Assembly: GCA_963773625.1 (NCBI GenBank)
Contig: CAVZCJ010000001.1
Span: forward strand, 310,001-374,000
DNA: 64,000 bases
Direction: 5' to 3'
Origin: DATARH01 sp963773625
Lineage (GTDB): Bacteria; Pseudomonadota; Alphaproteobacteria; ATCC43930; CGMCC-115725
Made by a program: the position numbers and the translations under genes. Below the pieces are notes generated by a model. That model was not told the DNA's origin. It did not search any database and saw only the letters and a program-made list of their open reading frames with translations. This document shows, piece by piece, positions 49,610 to 58,810 of this stretch; the first letter of the stretch is position 1, and each line of letters begins with the position of its first letter.

Positions 49610-50770
49610 TTAGTTCAGCCCGTAGAGCCGCACCACGTTGTCGTGAACGATCTTCTTCTGCACGCTCGACGAGAACCCGGCGAGGTTCTGGGTCAGCGTC
49701 TCGCGCGAGTTCGGCCAGATGCAGTCCGGGTGCGGGTAGTCGGCGCCCCAGATGATGTTGTCCTCGCCGACCAGCGGGACGATCGGCTCCAGATACTTGT
49801 CCTGCTGGTAGGTGACAAAGCCCTGGCGACGGAAATAGTCGCTCGGCTTCATCTTGAAGCCGAGGCTGCGCGCCCGGTCGTGGTACTCGGTGTCGCAGCG
49901 ATCGAACACATAGGGCAACCACGTCACCCCGCTCTCGCCGAGCACGAAGTTGAAGTCGGGGTATTTCTCACATGCCCCCGAGGCGAGGATCGAGGCCAGC
50001 ACTTCCATCGTGTCGAGCTGGAACAAGGTCGAGCGCACCAGACGCCACTGGGTGAAGACTTCCTTCTCCATCTCTGGCGTGTCGGGCGCGCGCACCGCCT
50101 TGAACCCGGTCGAGTGGAACGAGATCGGGAATTTGCACTCGGCCGACGCCTCCCACAGCACGAACCAGTCGGGGTGGTAGAGCGGCGGGGTCATCCGCTT
50201 GAACGCGAGGTCGCCGCCCTTGAGCCCCATCTTGGCGCAGCGCCGCACTTCCGCCGCCGCTGCCTTCGGGTCGGTGTTGGGGATGATCGCCAGCGGAAAC
50301 ACCCGGTTGGGGTCCGAGCGCTTGGCAAAATCGGCGACCCAGTCGTTGTAGCGGGCGTCGACCCAGATGCGCAGATCGGCGCTGTCGATCAGATCGTTGA
50401 CCATCAGGCAGCCGTAAATGATCTCCTTGGAGAGCCCGTCGCGATCGAGATCGGCGATACGCAGTTCAGGCGTGGTCGGCCGCGGCACGCCGCCCGGATA
50501 GGAATTCCACTCGAAGCCGAGCTGCTGCATCTCGTCGATATGGTCGAACGCGCCCTTGGTGTAGGGCAGGAAGCCCGGGCCGACACCGTTCCACATGCCG
50601 CGGTCGAGATCGTCGACGAACCAATGCTGGCCGTCGTTGCGCTCCTCGACGCGCGGCGCCAGCTTCTTCCACTTCTGCGGCGCCTGCGACGACCACAGAT
50701 CGGCCGGGCAATAGGTCAGGTCAATATGGTTGTCGCCGGAAATGAGCTTGTGCTGCATGGCGGGCATCAA
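49610..50770 (-). CDS. Amidohydrolase family protein (amidohydrolase_2 / ACMSD-like)
   Basis: A metal-dependent TIM-barrel hydrolase or decarboxylase of 386 residues. The N-terminal strand SGDNHIDLTYCPADLW shows His and Asp where many relatives have HxH; a central KFPISFHSTGFKAV gives the next metal His and the late NIIWGADYPHPDCIWPNSRE the catalytic Asp. GESGVTWLPYVFDRCDTEYHDR is typical of the group that acts on aromatic or dihydro-aromatic acids. The frame is intact. The start may be one of two consecutive Met codons or the internal Met (MQHKLISGDNH). Substrate unknown. Confidence 0.85.
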   Translation of the reverse strand: MMPAMQHKLISGDNHIDLTYCPADLWSSQAPQKWKKLAPRVEERNDGQHWFVDDLDRGMWNGVGPGFLPYTKGAFDHIDEMQQLGFEWNSYPGGVPRPTTPELRIADLDRDGLSKEIIYGCLMVNDLIDSADLRIWVDARYNDWVADFAKRSDPNRVFPLAIIPNTDPKAAAAEVRRCAKMGLKGGDLAFKRMTPPLYHPDWFVLWEASAECKFPISFHSTGFKAVRAPDTPEMEKEVFTQWRLVRSTLFQLDTMEVLASILASGACEKYPDFNFVLGESGVTWLPYVFDRCDTEYHDRARSLGFKMKPSDYFRRQGFVTYQQDKYLEPIVPLVGEDNIIWGADYPHPDCIWPNSRETLTQNLAGFSSSVQKKIVHDNVVRLYGLN

Positions 50771-51061
50771 AGGGGCTCCCTGTATTCTTCTACCGGATCA
50801 GCGGCGCGAAACCGTAGCGCTATCTTATGAAGAGCGGCAAGTGGAAGCTGGGCAAACCCGGCATGCGCCCAACAGGGAGCACCTTCAGGTATAGTGAAGA
50901 CGATTACGCGGGGGTAATCGTCGTGGCCATCGAAATCCGCCGGTTGGGGGAGAGCTTTGTCGGTGGGGTTTCTAACGTCGACCCCTCCCGGCTTATTAGG
51001 GGGGCACTCGCGCCTTACCTCAGATCCAATCGCCGTTTCGTGGCGGGCGCGGCCGGGCTGC

Positions 51062-52072
51062 ATGCCTAAGCTCCGTCCGCCCAAGGCGGTTGAAGGCAAT
51101 TACCGCGATTGGAGCAGTCTCGCCGCTTATCGTAATGACGCGCGCCGCGCCCGCGCGCAATTGCGGGAGGTCCGCAAGCCCACCGAGCCGGCTGAGGGCG
51201 TCCGCCTGTTTTCGGCGATGCGCAACGAGCGCGACCTGCTCCCGCTCTTTCTCGACCATTACCGCAAGCTCGGGGTTGGCCGCTTCGTGATCGTCGACAA
51301 CGGTTCATTCGATGGTTCGCCGGAATTGCTGCTCGGCCAGCCGGACGTCGAGCTCTACCACACCACGGGAAGCTACGCCGAGGCCAATGGCGGCTCGCTA
51401 TGGATCGATGGGCTGATCGAGGAGCAGGCGCGCGACGAGTGGGTCGTGTACGTCGATGCGGACGAGCTGCTGGTCTACGACCGTTGCGAGGAACACACGC
51501 TGCCGGCGCTGGCCGAGCGCCTTGCGGGGTTAGGCCAACACCGCCTTTTGGCGCCCCTGACCGATGTTTATCCGCATCCCGATCCTCCCCACGATCTGCT
51601 GTTCGACGCGGCGCCCGAGACAGCTCGCCATACCCCGCGCGGCATCATGATCGAGGGCGGGCCCCGCTACCGGATGGCGGAAGCGGTCGGGCGCACACAG
51701 TTTCCCTGCCTGACAAAGTACCCGTTCTTGCGCTATGGGGCGCACACGGCCTTCGCCAACATCCACTTCCCCGAACCGACCAGGGAGAATGGCGATCGGA
51801 TACGCGGACGTCTCCTGCATCTCAAACTGACATCGCGGTTCCACGACAAGGTCGTGCGGGCTCTGCAGGAAGGCCAGCACTGGAACGAGGGCGCCGAATA
51901 CAAAAGCTACGCCGACTGGCTTGACGGTCGCGACCCCGGCGATCTCGTGATCGCCGCCAGCCAGCGTTATACCGGTCCTCGCGACCTGATCGAAGCCGGC
52001 CTCCTCGAACCGCTCCACTGGCACCGGTCGAGCACCAGCTTGCGGATCAGCGAGACGTTGCGGTGGAGGTGA
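51062..52072 (+). CDS. Glycosyltransferase family 2-like protein (Glyco_tranf_2_4 type)
   Basis: A 336-residue enzyme. VRLFSAMRNERDLLPLFLDHYRKLGVGRFVIVDNGSFDGSPELL is the N-terminal donor fold of the group, and WVVYVDADELLVY carries the DxD metal motif. Later blocks (FPCLTKYPFLRYGAHTAF, RLLHLKLTSRFHDK) are common in this family of surface-polysaccharide enzymes. No membrane segment. ATG at 51062 is chosen as the homology begins within 40 codons; 35 more codons upstream are unconserved. The gap 50771-51061 holds no gene I can support. Frame intact. Confidence 0.8.
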   Translation: MPKLRPPKAVEGNYRDWSSLAAYRNDARRARAQLREVRKPTEPAEGVRLFSAMRNERDLLPLFLDHYRKLGVGRFVIVDNGSFDGSPELLLGQPDVELYHTTGSYAEANGGSLWIDGLIEEQARDEWVVYVDADELLVYDRCEEHTLPALAERLAGLGQHRLLAPLTDVYPHPDPPHDLLFDAAPETARHTPRGIMIEGGPRYRMAEAVGRTQFPCLTKYPFLRYGAHTAFANIHFPEPTRENGDRIRGRLLHLKLTSRFHDKVVRALQEGQHWNEGAEYKSYADWLDGRDPGDLVIAASQRYTGPRDLIEAGLLEPLHWHRSSTSLRISETLRWR

Positions 52073-52199
52073 CGCTCGCGAGCTTGCGAATATCGGCAAG
52101 CCGTCCCGGTGGATTAGCATAAGTTCCGGCTTGGGCTTCGGATTGGATCGATGAGGGCTGTCGCACTGCCGACGAGCGGCGCGCGTAAGGATCGGGACG

Positions 52200-53190
52200 A
52201 TGGCCGGCGAGCCAGCCGCTAGACCAGCTGGGATCGAGCTGTCGGCGGTCATTTGCACCCATGACCGCTACGACCTCCTACCGGCAGCCATCGAATTGCT
52301 GCTCCGCCAGGACACGGCTCCGGGCGTGGTCGAGATCATTGTCGTCGACAATTCGCCCGACCAATCGGCGACGGCGGAATTCGCCCGGCGGTACGCCGGC
52401 GCCGCCGATCTGCGCTATCTGGCCGAGGCGCAGGCCGGGCTTTCCAACGCCCGCAATGTCGGGGTCGCCGCCGCGCGTGGCGGCATCGTCGCTTTTATCG
52501 ACGACGACGCGCGCGCCTCGCCCAACTGGGCCAGCGAGTTGATCGCCGCGCACTCCGCATATCAGGGTAAGGCCGGGATCGTCGGCGGGCGGGTGATACC
52601 GCGGTGGCAGACCCCGCCGCCACGCTGGCTTGGCCCGGAGCTATTCGGTTATCTCTCACTCCTCGATCTCGGCGACGAGCGGCGGGAGTTGGCGGCGGGG
52701 GAGACGCTCGTCGGCTGCAACCTGTCGTTCGATCGGCCGGCGCTTCTCGCCGCGGGCGGGTTCTCGACCAGGCTCGGCCGGACCGGGTCGGGTGCGACTC
52801 TGCTGTCCAACGAGGAGCTCGAAGCCGCCAACCGGATTACGCGGGCGGGAAAGCTGTCGATCTACGCTCCCCACGCCGTCGTCGAGCACATCGTTCAGGC
52901 CGAGCGGCTGACCCAGGACTGGTTCCGCCGCCGCGCCGCCTGGCAGGCGGTGTCGGACTTGTTGTCCCGGCCGGACGAGGCCGAGGCGCTCGCGCGAGAG
53001 GCCGCAGCCCATCTGAGATTCAGACGCGCGCCGCGAATTGGCCGATTTACCGAACAGGGAGAGTTCCGAAGCGCTGCGGCGCGACATGGTGATGACCTAC
53101 AGCGCGATGATCCTGGCACTGCACGGCGGCAAGGTTGACGCCGCACCGCCCGCCCACTCCCGCTGGCTCCGGCGAATTTTCCGCCGCTAG
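52200..53190 (+). CDS. Glycosyltransferase family 2 (one frameshift at the 3' end)
   Basis: A GT-A enzyme of about 330 residues. ELSAVICTHDRYDLLPAAIELLL and IIVVDNSPDQSATAEF give the donor-binding fold, GLSNARNVGVAAARGGIVAFIDDDARA the DxD metal site, and VGCNLSFDRPALLAAGGFSTRLGRTGSGATLLSNEELEAANRI the acceptor-side region with the ED-type base. An extra base near 52990-53040 shifts the last 50 codons; the corrected C-terminus ends SRWLRRIFRR at 53190. With the preceding glycosyltransferase gene it forms a two-gene glycan unit. Confidence 0.85.
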
Positions 53191-53440
53191 ACGCGCCGAC
53201 ACGATGACCGGGGACCGGTGGATGGACGACGGTGATGTCGGCCCCCTGCGGCAGCGCCCGTCTTTACTGCGGCGCATGTGCCGCACTTGATCGCCGACGC
53301 TCGCGCCCGCATATTGGAGGAGCAGTGTTCGTGCTTCTCGATTGAGCCACGTGATCGGGCCTGCGTGAGCGACCCACCGTTGCGGTGGAAAGCTGGCCCC
53401 GTCTTTGTCCTCTGCCGACATTTGGACAGCCCTAATCGCG

Positions 53441-53459
53441 CGGGTCGTCTTCCGACCCG
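53441..53459. promoter_or_regulatory. Hairpin in the leader of the DEAD-box helicase gene
   Basis: CGGGTCG-TCTTC-CGACCCG is a perfect seven-base stem with a five-base loop, 53 bases upstream of the start at 53513. It lacks a T tract and is not a typical terminator. The 321-base gap (53191-53512) is otherwise without genes; a structured leader is common upstream of cold-shock RNA helicases, but this is only inference. Confidence 0.4.
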
Positions 53460-53512
53460 AGCAGTGCGGTCGCGTGAGCGCGCTCCGCGGATAACTCAAA
53501 CCACGAGGGGCT

Positions 53513-54944
53513 TTGACCATTTTGTCTCATTTTTCCGACCTAGGACTTTCCGCGCCGATCCTCGCGGCCCTTGCCATCGAAGGCTACGAGGCACCTACCC
53601 CGATCCAACTCCAAGCGATCCCGCCGGTGTTGCGCGGGCAAGATCTATGCGGCATCGCGCAAACCGGCACCGGCAAGACCGCTGCCTTTGCCCTGCCGAT
53701 CCTCCAGCGCCTGTCGGGCGCGCCACAGCGGCCGGCGCCACAGACCTGCCGCGCCTTGGTGCTCAGCCCGACCCGCGAGTTGGCGAGCCAGATCGCCGAC
53801 AGCTTCCGTGCCTACGGTGCCGGCATCAAGCTGACGACCGCCGTGGTGTTTGGCGGCGTGCCAATCGGGCGCCAGCGCCAGCAATTGGCACGCGGCGTCG
53901 ACATCCTCGTCGCTACGCCGGGACGCCTGCTCGATTTGATCGATAACCGCTGGCTTAGCCTGTCCAGCGTGCAGGTTCTGGTTCTCGACGAGGCCGATCG
54001 CATGCTCGACCTCGGCTTCATCCATGCGTTGAAGCGCATCGTGAAGCTGCTGCCGCGGCTGCGGCAAACCCTGCTGTTCTCGGCGACGATGCCGAAAGCC
54101 ATCGCCGCTTTGGCCGAGGATTATCTCAACGATCCGGTGAAGGTGGTCGTCACCCCCGCGGCGACCACGGTCGAGCGCATCGACCAGCGGGTGCTCTTCG
54201 TGCCGGGCGAGCGGAAGCGGGATCTGCTGGCGGCCATGCTCCGTGATCCGGCGTTCGCCCGCGTGCTTGTCTTTACCCGCACGAAGCACGGTGCCGACCG
54301 CGTCGTCCGGCATCTGGACGGCGCCGGAATCGAGCGCAGTCGCCATTCACGGCAACAAGTCGCAGCCGCAGCGCGAGCGTGCTCTCGCCGGCTTTCGCGA
54401 CGGCCAGACCCGCGTGCTTGTCGCCACCGACATCGCCGCGCGCGGCATCGATGTCGACGGTGTGTCGCATGTGATCAACTTCGAGCTGCCCAACGTGCCT
54501 GAAGACTATGTTCACCGGATCGGCCGAACCGCGCGCGCCGGGGCCGCCGGAATTGCGGTGGCTTTCTGCAGCGATGAAGAGCGGCCCTATCTGCGCGACA
54601 TCGAGAAACTGACGCGCCGGCCACTTCGCGTCCTTCCGACCCCTGCGGCGATGTCGGTCCCGCATACCGCTCCGCTTGAGCAGCCGAGGGAAGCAGTTCC
54701 GCACCGCAAAGGTCACGGCCGCGCGGCGCAGCAGCCAGCGGCGAACCGCCGTCACGGCGCGCCCTCCCGTCATGGCAGGACCGATGGTCCCAGCCCGCGC
54801 CGCGACGAGGCAATTGCCACCGGCGTCGCCAGTTCGCTGCCGGCCTTCCTGCATCGCTCGTCGCTGGCGAAACCCGGTTCTCCCGCTCGTCAACCGACAT
54901 ATCGCGACGCCCACCGGACCACTCGGTTCGACGGCGCGCGCTGA
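53513..54944 (+). CDS. DEAD-box ATP-dependent RNA helicase (RhlE-like), one frameshift
   Basis: About 477 residues. In order: Q motif FSDLGLSAPILAALAIEGYEAPTPIQ, motif I AQTGTGKTAAF, PTRELASQI, GGVPIGRQ, motif II VLDEADRML, SAT, and after the junction ARGIDVDGVSHVINFELP and HRIGRTARAG. An extra C near 54335, just before AVAIHGNKSQ, separates the domains. The C-terminal tail is basic and low-complexity (KGHGRAAQQPAANRRHGAP), typical of RhlE proteins that bind structured rRNA. It starts with TTG. It is followed by a 76-residue unknown protein and rpsU, suggesting a ribosome-assembly or cold-shock neighbourhood. Confidence 0.9.
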
Positions 54945-54968
54945 ACACGATGTTTCGGAGGATGAAAG

Positions 54969-55199
54969 ATGGCCAGACGCCCCACGGTCCGCCGCGTTGA
55001 GGAGTTCGTGCTGTTCGACGTCCTATACGAGGACGGCAGCCAAACCTCGAACCGCAAAGTGCCAGGAACCGAGCTCGACGACATCGACGGCGACCTCCTC
55101 GCCAAGCCGTATTTCGAAGCGCAGGACCGCAAGATCGCGGAAATGTCCGGACGACCCCGCACCGCGATCAAATCCGTCACCCGCTCGCGCCGCCGTTAG
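54969..55199 (+). CDS. Small conserved hypothetical protein upstream of rpsU
   Basis: A 76-residue basic protein: RRVEEFVLFDVLYEDGSQTSNRKVPGTELDDIDGDLLAKPYFEAQDRKIAEMSGRPRTAIKSVTRSRRR. I recognise the text as a type often found in alphaproteobacteria close to rpsU but without known function; the beta-rich start (VEEFVLFDVLYEDGSQTS) and Arg-rich end could bind RNA. GGAGGATG upstream gives a good ribosome-binding site. It ends 17 bases before rpsU, so the two are probably cotranscribed. Frame intact. Confidence 0.8.
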   Translation: MARRPTVRRVEEFVLFDVLYEDGSQTSNRKVPGTELDDIDGDLLAKPYFEAQDRKIAEMSGRPRTAIKSVTRSRRR

Positions 55200-55216
55200 G
55201 AAAGGAACCACCGCCC

Positions 55217-55420
55217 GTGCAAGTCTTTGTCCGCGACAACAACGTCGATGGCGCGCTCCGCGTCCTGAAGAAGAAGATGCAGCGTGAAGGTACCTTTCGC
55301 GAGATGAAGCGGCGCCGATCCTACGAAAAACCATCTGAGCGGCGGGCGCGCGAACGGGCCGAGGCGGTGCGCCGATATCGCAAGGCGATGCGCAAGCGGT
55401 TCGAGCGGGAAGGATACTGA
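55217..55420 (+). CDS. rpsU: 30S ribosomal protein S21
   Basis: A 67-residue basic protein of the small subunit. The start MQVFVRDNNVDGALRVLKKKMQREGTFREMKRRRSYEKPSERRARERAEAVRR is the S21 family signature, and the C-terminus ends KAMRKRFEREGY. GTG start at 55217, with AGGAAAGGAACC upstream. In E. coli S21 takes part in 16S 3'-end interactions at initiation. Alphaproteobacterial genomes often have more than one rpsU; this one stands apart from dnaG/rpoD, with an RNA helicase. Confidence 0.95.
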   Translation: MQVFVRDNNVDGALRVLKKKMQREGTFREMKRRRSYEKPSERRARERAEAVRRYRKAMRKRFEREGY

Positions 55421-55494
55421 CCGCTAACGCTGCTCGCCCATGCAATAGTACCGGGCAGAGAACCGGGCGCCATGACCTTCAAGGGAGTTTGCCG

Positions 55495-55653
55495 ATGCGC
55501 AGACCGAATTATCGCTTCGAGCGTGCCGAGCGCGATCGCGCGAAACAGGCCAAAAAGGAAGAGAAGCTGAAGCGGCAGCAGGGGCGGCTGGCGACCCATG
55601 CCGACGACAGCGCCGTTCCGCACGCGGCGGAAAACGAGCGGCGCGAAGACTGA
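55495..55653 (+). CDS. Small basic/acidic coiled protein of 52 residues
   Basis: A short gene after rpsU. It begins MRRPNYRFERAERDRAKQAK, continues KKEEKLKRQQGRLATHADDS and ends HAAENERRED before TGA. The sequence is very charged, with a Lys/Glu/Arg/Ala helix, and resembles short unnamed proteins in alphaproteobacteria. A clear AAGGGAG site lies eight bases before the ATG. Probably real because of the ribosome-binding site and the clean end, but with no known role. It is 75 bases after rpsU. Confidence 0.6.
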   Translation: MRRPNYRFERAERDRAKQAKKEEKLKRQQGRLATHADDSAVPHAAENERRED

Positions 55654-55785
55654 TCGGCTTGCAAGCCAATTTGTGAAGGTCTTGCCGCGACTCACTCCCC
55701 GACCACTAGGCCGCGCGCTTGATGCGCTGCGAATATCACGAAGCCGAAGACAGCTCGCTGACGGCTGAACATTCCGCCGAGCGGG

Positions 55786-56118
55786 TCAGAACGGCACAGT
55801 GCCGGTAACCACGGTCCGGTGCAGTACCCGGCGGTGCTTCGCCATCTCGTAATTGGCCAGCGCCCGGTGCAGCAGACAGCGATTGTCCCACATCACCAGA
55901 TCGCCGTCGCGCCAACGGTGGGTATAGATGAATTGCGGCTGGGTCGCGTGCTCCAACAGTTCCTGCAGCAGCGCGTCGCCGTCTTCCTCCGGCATCCCCA
56001 AGACGTGCGAGGCGTGGTTACCGATATAGAGCGTCTTCGCCCCGGTCACGGGATGGGTGCGCACCAGCGGGTGATCGACCGGCGGGCGCTCGCGCATCTC
56101 GACCTCCGAGGGCGGCGG
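55786..56118 (-). pseudogene. C-terminal remnant of a TauD/TfdA-family dioxygenase
   Basis: The last 105 codons read RERPPVDHPLVRTHPVTGAK, then TLYIGNHASHVLGMPEEDGDALLQELLEHATQPQFIYTHRWRDGDLVMWDNRCLLHRALANYEMAKHRRVLHRTVVTG, which is the C-terminal half of an Fe(II)/2-oxoglutarate-dependent dioxygenase: the distal His (in LLHRA) and the 2-oxoglutarate-binding Arg (in RRVLHR) are present. The N-terminal half with the HxD iron ligands is absent; upstream of about 56118 the sequence becomes unrelated. Thus a truncated gene at a recombination junction marking the left edge of the accessory region. Confidence 0.8.
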
Positions 56119-56153
56119 CGCCCCCGCCCGGCGCCGACTTGCCGCCCAGCTGT

Positions 56154-56276
56154 GGACCGACCCAGGACGAACCAGAATGCGAACTCCGGTGCGTGCAGCA
56201 GGTTCGTCAAGATGTAGGACAGGCCAAAGAGCGTGACGCAGGTGAACGGGAACAGGAGATGGAAGACCAGCTTCAC
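56154..56276 (-). pseudogene. Fragment encoding a membrane-spanning N-terminus
   Basis: From the ATG at 56276 this strand reads MKLVFHLLFPFTCVTLFGLSYILTNLLHAPEFAFWFVLGRS, a clear transmembrane start, and then runs out of frame-specific meaning into the TauD remnant. It may be the beginning of a small membrane protein cut by the same junction, or chance. Low confidence. Confidence 0.3.
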
Positions 56277-58635
56277 GACACTTCTTCAGCTTGTGAATTT
56301 TTGCACGGAGCGATGGGAGGCGGAGCAGCAGCGCGAAGGCCGACAAGTCTCGCCGACCACGGGTATCGCCTTGGGCAATGGCGCAGGTCATGAGTTTAAG
56401 GGCGACTTCGGGCTCTTCAAGATATCGCAAACCGACTCGCACATACGGGGCAGTTGAGCAGCGCGCTGGCCGCCTTGGAGCAATGGCTCCGCACCCTCTT
56501 CGATGATGGATTGGGCATCACTCCTTTCATCGAAAATATCTTGGTGAATTCGAATTCAGTTGCGACGCTGGGAGTTCTTATCAACGTTGGAAAATACAAT
56601 CCTGAGTTTTTTAAAGTTCCTTTGAAGCCCCTTATTGGTGTTCATCTTTTATATCTTTGGGATGACGAGCGGGTCGAACAGTCGCCAAGCCGATGGTTTG
56701 ACGCATTTTCCTGGTCGCGTGAAGGCGAAACGATGTTCAACGCGGCTCGCGAGTGGGCGCAGGCACCCTACCGGCAAATAGGCCTCAGAGAGGTGATTTC
56801 CGATCTTGTTAGCCGAGACCCATTGTTCGGGGCCGATGTTCTAAAGGCCACGGCTGAATGGGTATTGCCTTCCACGGACAAAGGAGCGCTCGAATTCAGG
56901 ATTTTGGTCGCGCAACTTGACCACCGCAACTACCGCTCGGTGGCGCCAGCCGCGGGTCAGGAAGAGACGATCGAGTTTCAGCCACCGGCCGACATTGTTC
57001 GGGATGCCCGGTCTTTCCAACAGCAAACAGGCCCCGCCCGGCTGACGCTGCGATTACCTGACGCGTGCCAGCAGGTCTTATCGAAGCCCGGCGCACTCGC
57101 GTGACGCCAGCGCGACCGAACTCGCTAATGCGATGACGCGCGTGGCTTCGGATGATGCATCCGACTTGCCCCCCGATATGAAGGCAAGGGGACGAGTGGC
57201 TGCGGCAGCGGCATTGCTCAGGAAGGCCTCACCAGATTGGCTTGCCGGCAATCCCGCATTTGAAGCGGAAGCGCGCCGGATCGTGAACGAGGTGATTTCG
57301 GGAATCGGAGACACGCTCAAAAATATTCAGGCGCGTCACATGTCGGGGCGCGGTGAGCTTCAATTTGTCGCTCATGTCGTGGCGCAAGATTGGATACTTC
57401 AGTCAACGCCGGCAACGGACGCAGCAGTTCTTCGTCTCGTTACGAGTGGTGACTGGAACGCGATGCAGTCATTCGTGAACATCGCATATCTGGCGCGTGA
57501 TCAACTTGGGGCCCGATGGTGGCGGCTACTCTTTCTTGCGCTTCTTTGGGCTGGTCTGTCGATTCTTGTTCCACGCTTCGATGACAGAGAGCTCGTGGGG
57601 CTACGTTGAAGTCGTTGGCTTCGTTGGCTTCGGACGCGCCGTCTCTCGGTTTCCGCGACGGCCGACACGATCAAACCCCTTGCCATCGCTGGGCGAGTCG
57701 AAAGGATCGAGCGGGATCGATGGTCGCGGCATCGTCACTTCGAGACTGAACCGGGCAGGCTGGTGTCGGGGGGACTGGAAGCTTATTACGTCAAGGCAGC
57801 CTTCGCGTGGCTGTTGGCGGATCGGTCCTCGTTTGCTTCGGATTCCGCGGAATTTCTAGAGGCAAAAAAATTGATCCTGGGGCTTTGGACTTTCGAGGCT
57901 TGGCGGCTTGTCGGTCACATCAAAGAAGACGGAGACTACGACCTTCTCAGCCAACAGCTTGGCTATATGTTGTCGCGCTTTGGCGACATGGCGTCAGCGG
58001 GCCGATTGATACGAGTTCTGAGTTCTGGAGTCCGGTGCTGGAGCTCGGGCCAAAGGCGCACTACGCGATTGGCCACTTTCTAACGGAGTGGTTCAGCAAA
58101 ATAACTGAACAGACGATGTCGAAGATTTTGCGAGACGCTGGCGACCGATGGTCGAGTATGTGTACCGAGCTCCTGACTGGAGGGAAGGCCGTCAGTGGTA
58201 TGAAGCGGAGCGATTAGAACGTCAGGTTCTTGGTTTCGGTGCAGAGAGTTACATTGCGCGCGCGCCGGAATTTCCCGCTTTGGTCGGAGGAATGCAAGAC
58301 CTCTATAAGACCTGGGCTGAGGCGCGGCTTTCGGGCAATGAAGATAATCTCGCGGGATTTTGCCATTTCCTCGCCTCGCGCGTAGGGCTTCCCCTTCGGC
58401 TCGAAGGGCTCCTATGGATCGAGGCTTCAAGAAAGCGCCGCCGCGGCCCAATGGCATCGTGACGTTCGTTGGATGCACTGATCAGCTTCTTGAACTTGCT
58501 CTTGTCAGAACACGGTCAGGAGATTTCTAAAGACGAGACTCGACGCCGGGCGCTTTTTGATCTGGCCGCATATGTCGTCTCACGTAACCACTCGTCTGGC
58601 CTCGCCTTGCAAGAGCGTATTCGCAGGATGGTATG
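56275..58635 (+). pseudogene. 3' part of a very large gene, decayed or frameshifted (STAND/AVAST-like C-terminus?)
   Basis: Coding text continues for about 2.3 kb through at least six frame changes: LQLVNFCTERWEAEQQREGR (56290 on), SSALAALEQWLRTLFDDGLGITPFIENILVNSNSVATLGVLINVGKYNPEFF (56457 on), ATELANAMTRVASDDASDL (57115 on), WLRTRRLSVSATADTIKPLAIAGRVERIERDRWSRHRHFETE (57628 on), YYVKAAFAWLLADRSSF, then MVEYVYRAPDWREGRQWYEAERLERQVLGFG (58148 on) and finally ALISFLNLLLSEHGQEI ... GLALQERIRRMV with TGA at 58633-58635. The helical, Trp-rich pattern and the LALQERI end remind me of C-termini of very large STAND-type defence ATPases; no ATPase motif remains, so this is inference. The 5' part is lost at the junction near 56.2 kb. 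Confidence 0.55.
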
Positions 58636-58678
58636 AGGCGAAAAGGGTGAAACGAGGAGTCGATTTAGCTCAGGTGAT

Positions 58679-58730
58679 TGGTGCGGGCAGCTGGAATCGA
58701 ACCGGCACTCCCGAGGGAACAGGTTTTTTT
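58679..58730 (-). other. tRNA-Leu 3' fragment, probable att site of an integrated element
   Basis: On the minus strand the segment reads as the 3' part of a class II tRNA. It runs from an anticodon-loop-like A run through a long variable arm (TCCC-TCG-GGGA stem), a T arm (GCCGG-TTCGATT-CCAGC, one mismatch) and the acceptor strand TGCCCGC to discriminator A and an encoded CCA. Discriminator A and the long variable arm indicate tRNA-Leu. No D arm or 5' acceptor strand is found on the 5' side (58731-58800), so the gene is not complete. A piece from the anticodon loop to CCA is the classic size of a tyrosine-recombinase attachment-site duplication. The orientation implies that the intact tRNA and the element body lie to the right. 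Confidence 0.7.
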
Positions 58731-58810
58731 GAGTGCGATGTCCACGTGGCCGTAGTGGTCCTCGCTGAGGTGGCAGAGGAGGCCCTGAAATCGCCTTGAC
58801 CCGTGAGGTG

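Noticed and set aside
55786..56442. A 218-residue full dioxygenase
   Set aside because: The first half of that frame has no TauD similarity and overlaps the AT-rich remnant on the other strand; only the C-terminal 105 residues fit.
58557..58799. An 80-codon plus-strand frame containing SWNRTGTPEG
   Set aside because: That peptide is the translation of the reverse complement of the tRNA-Leu 3' end; no coding evidence otherwise.
58679..58800. A complete tRNA-Leu gene
   Set aside because: Only variable arm, T arm, acceptor 3' strand and CCA can be formed; no D arm or matching 5' acceptor strand is present on the 5' side.
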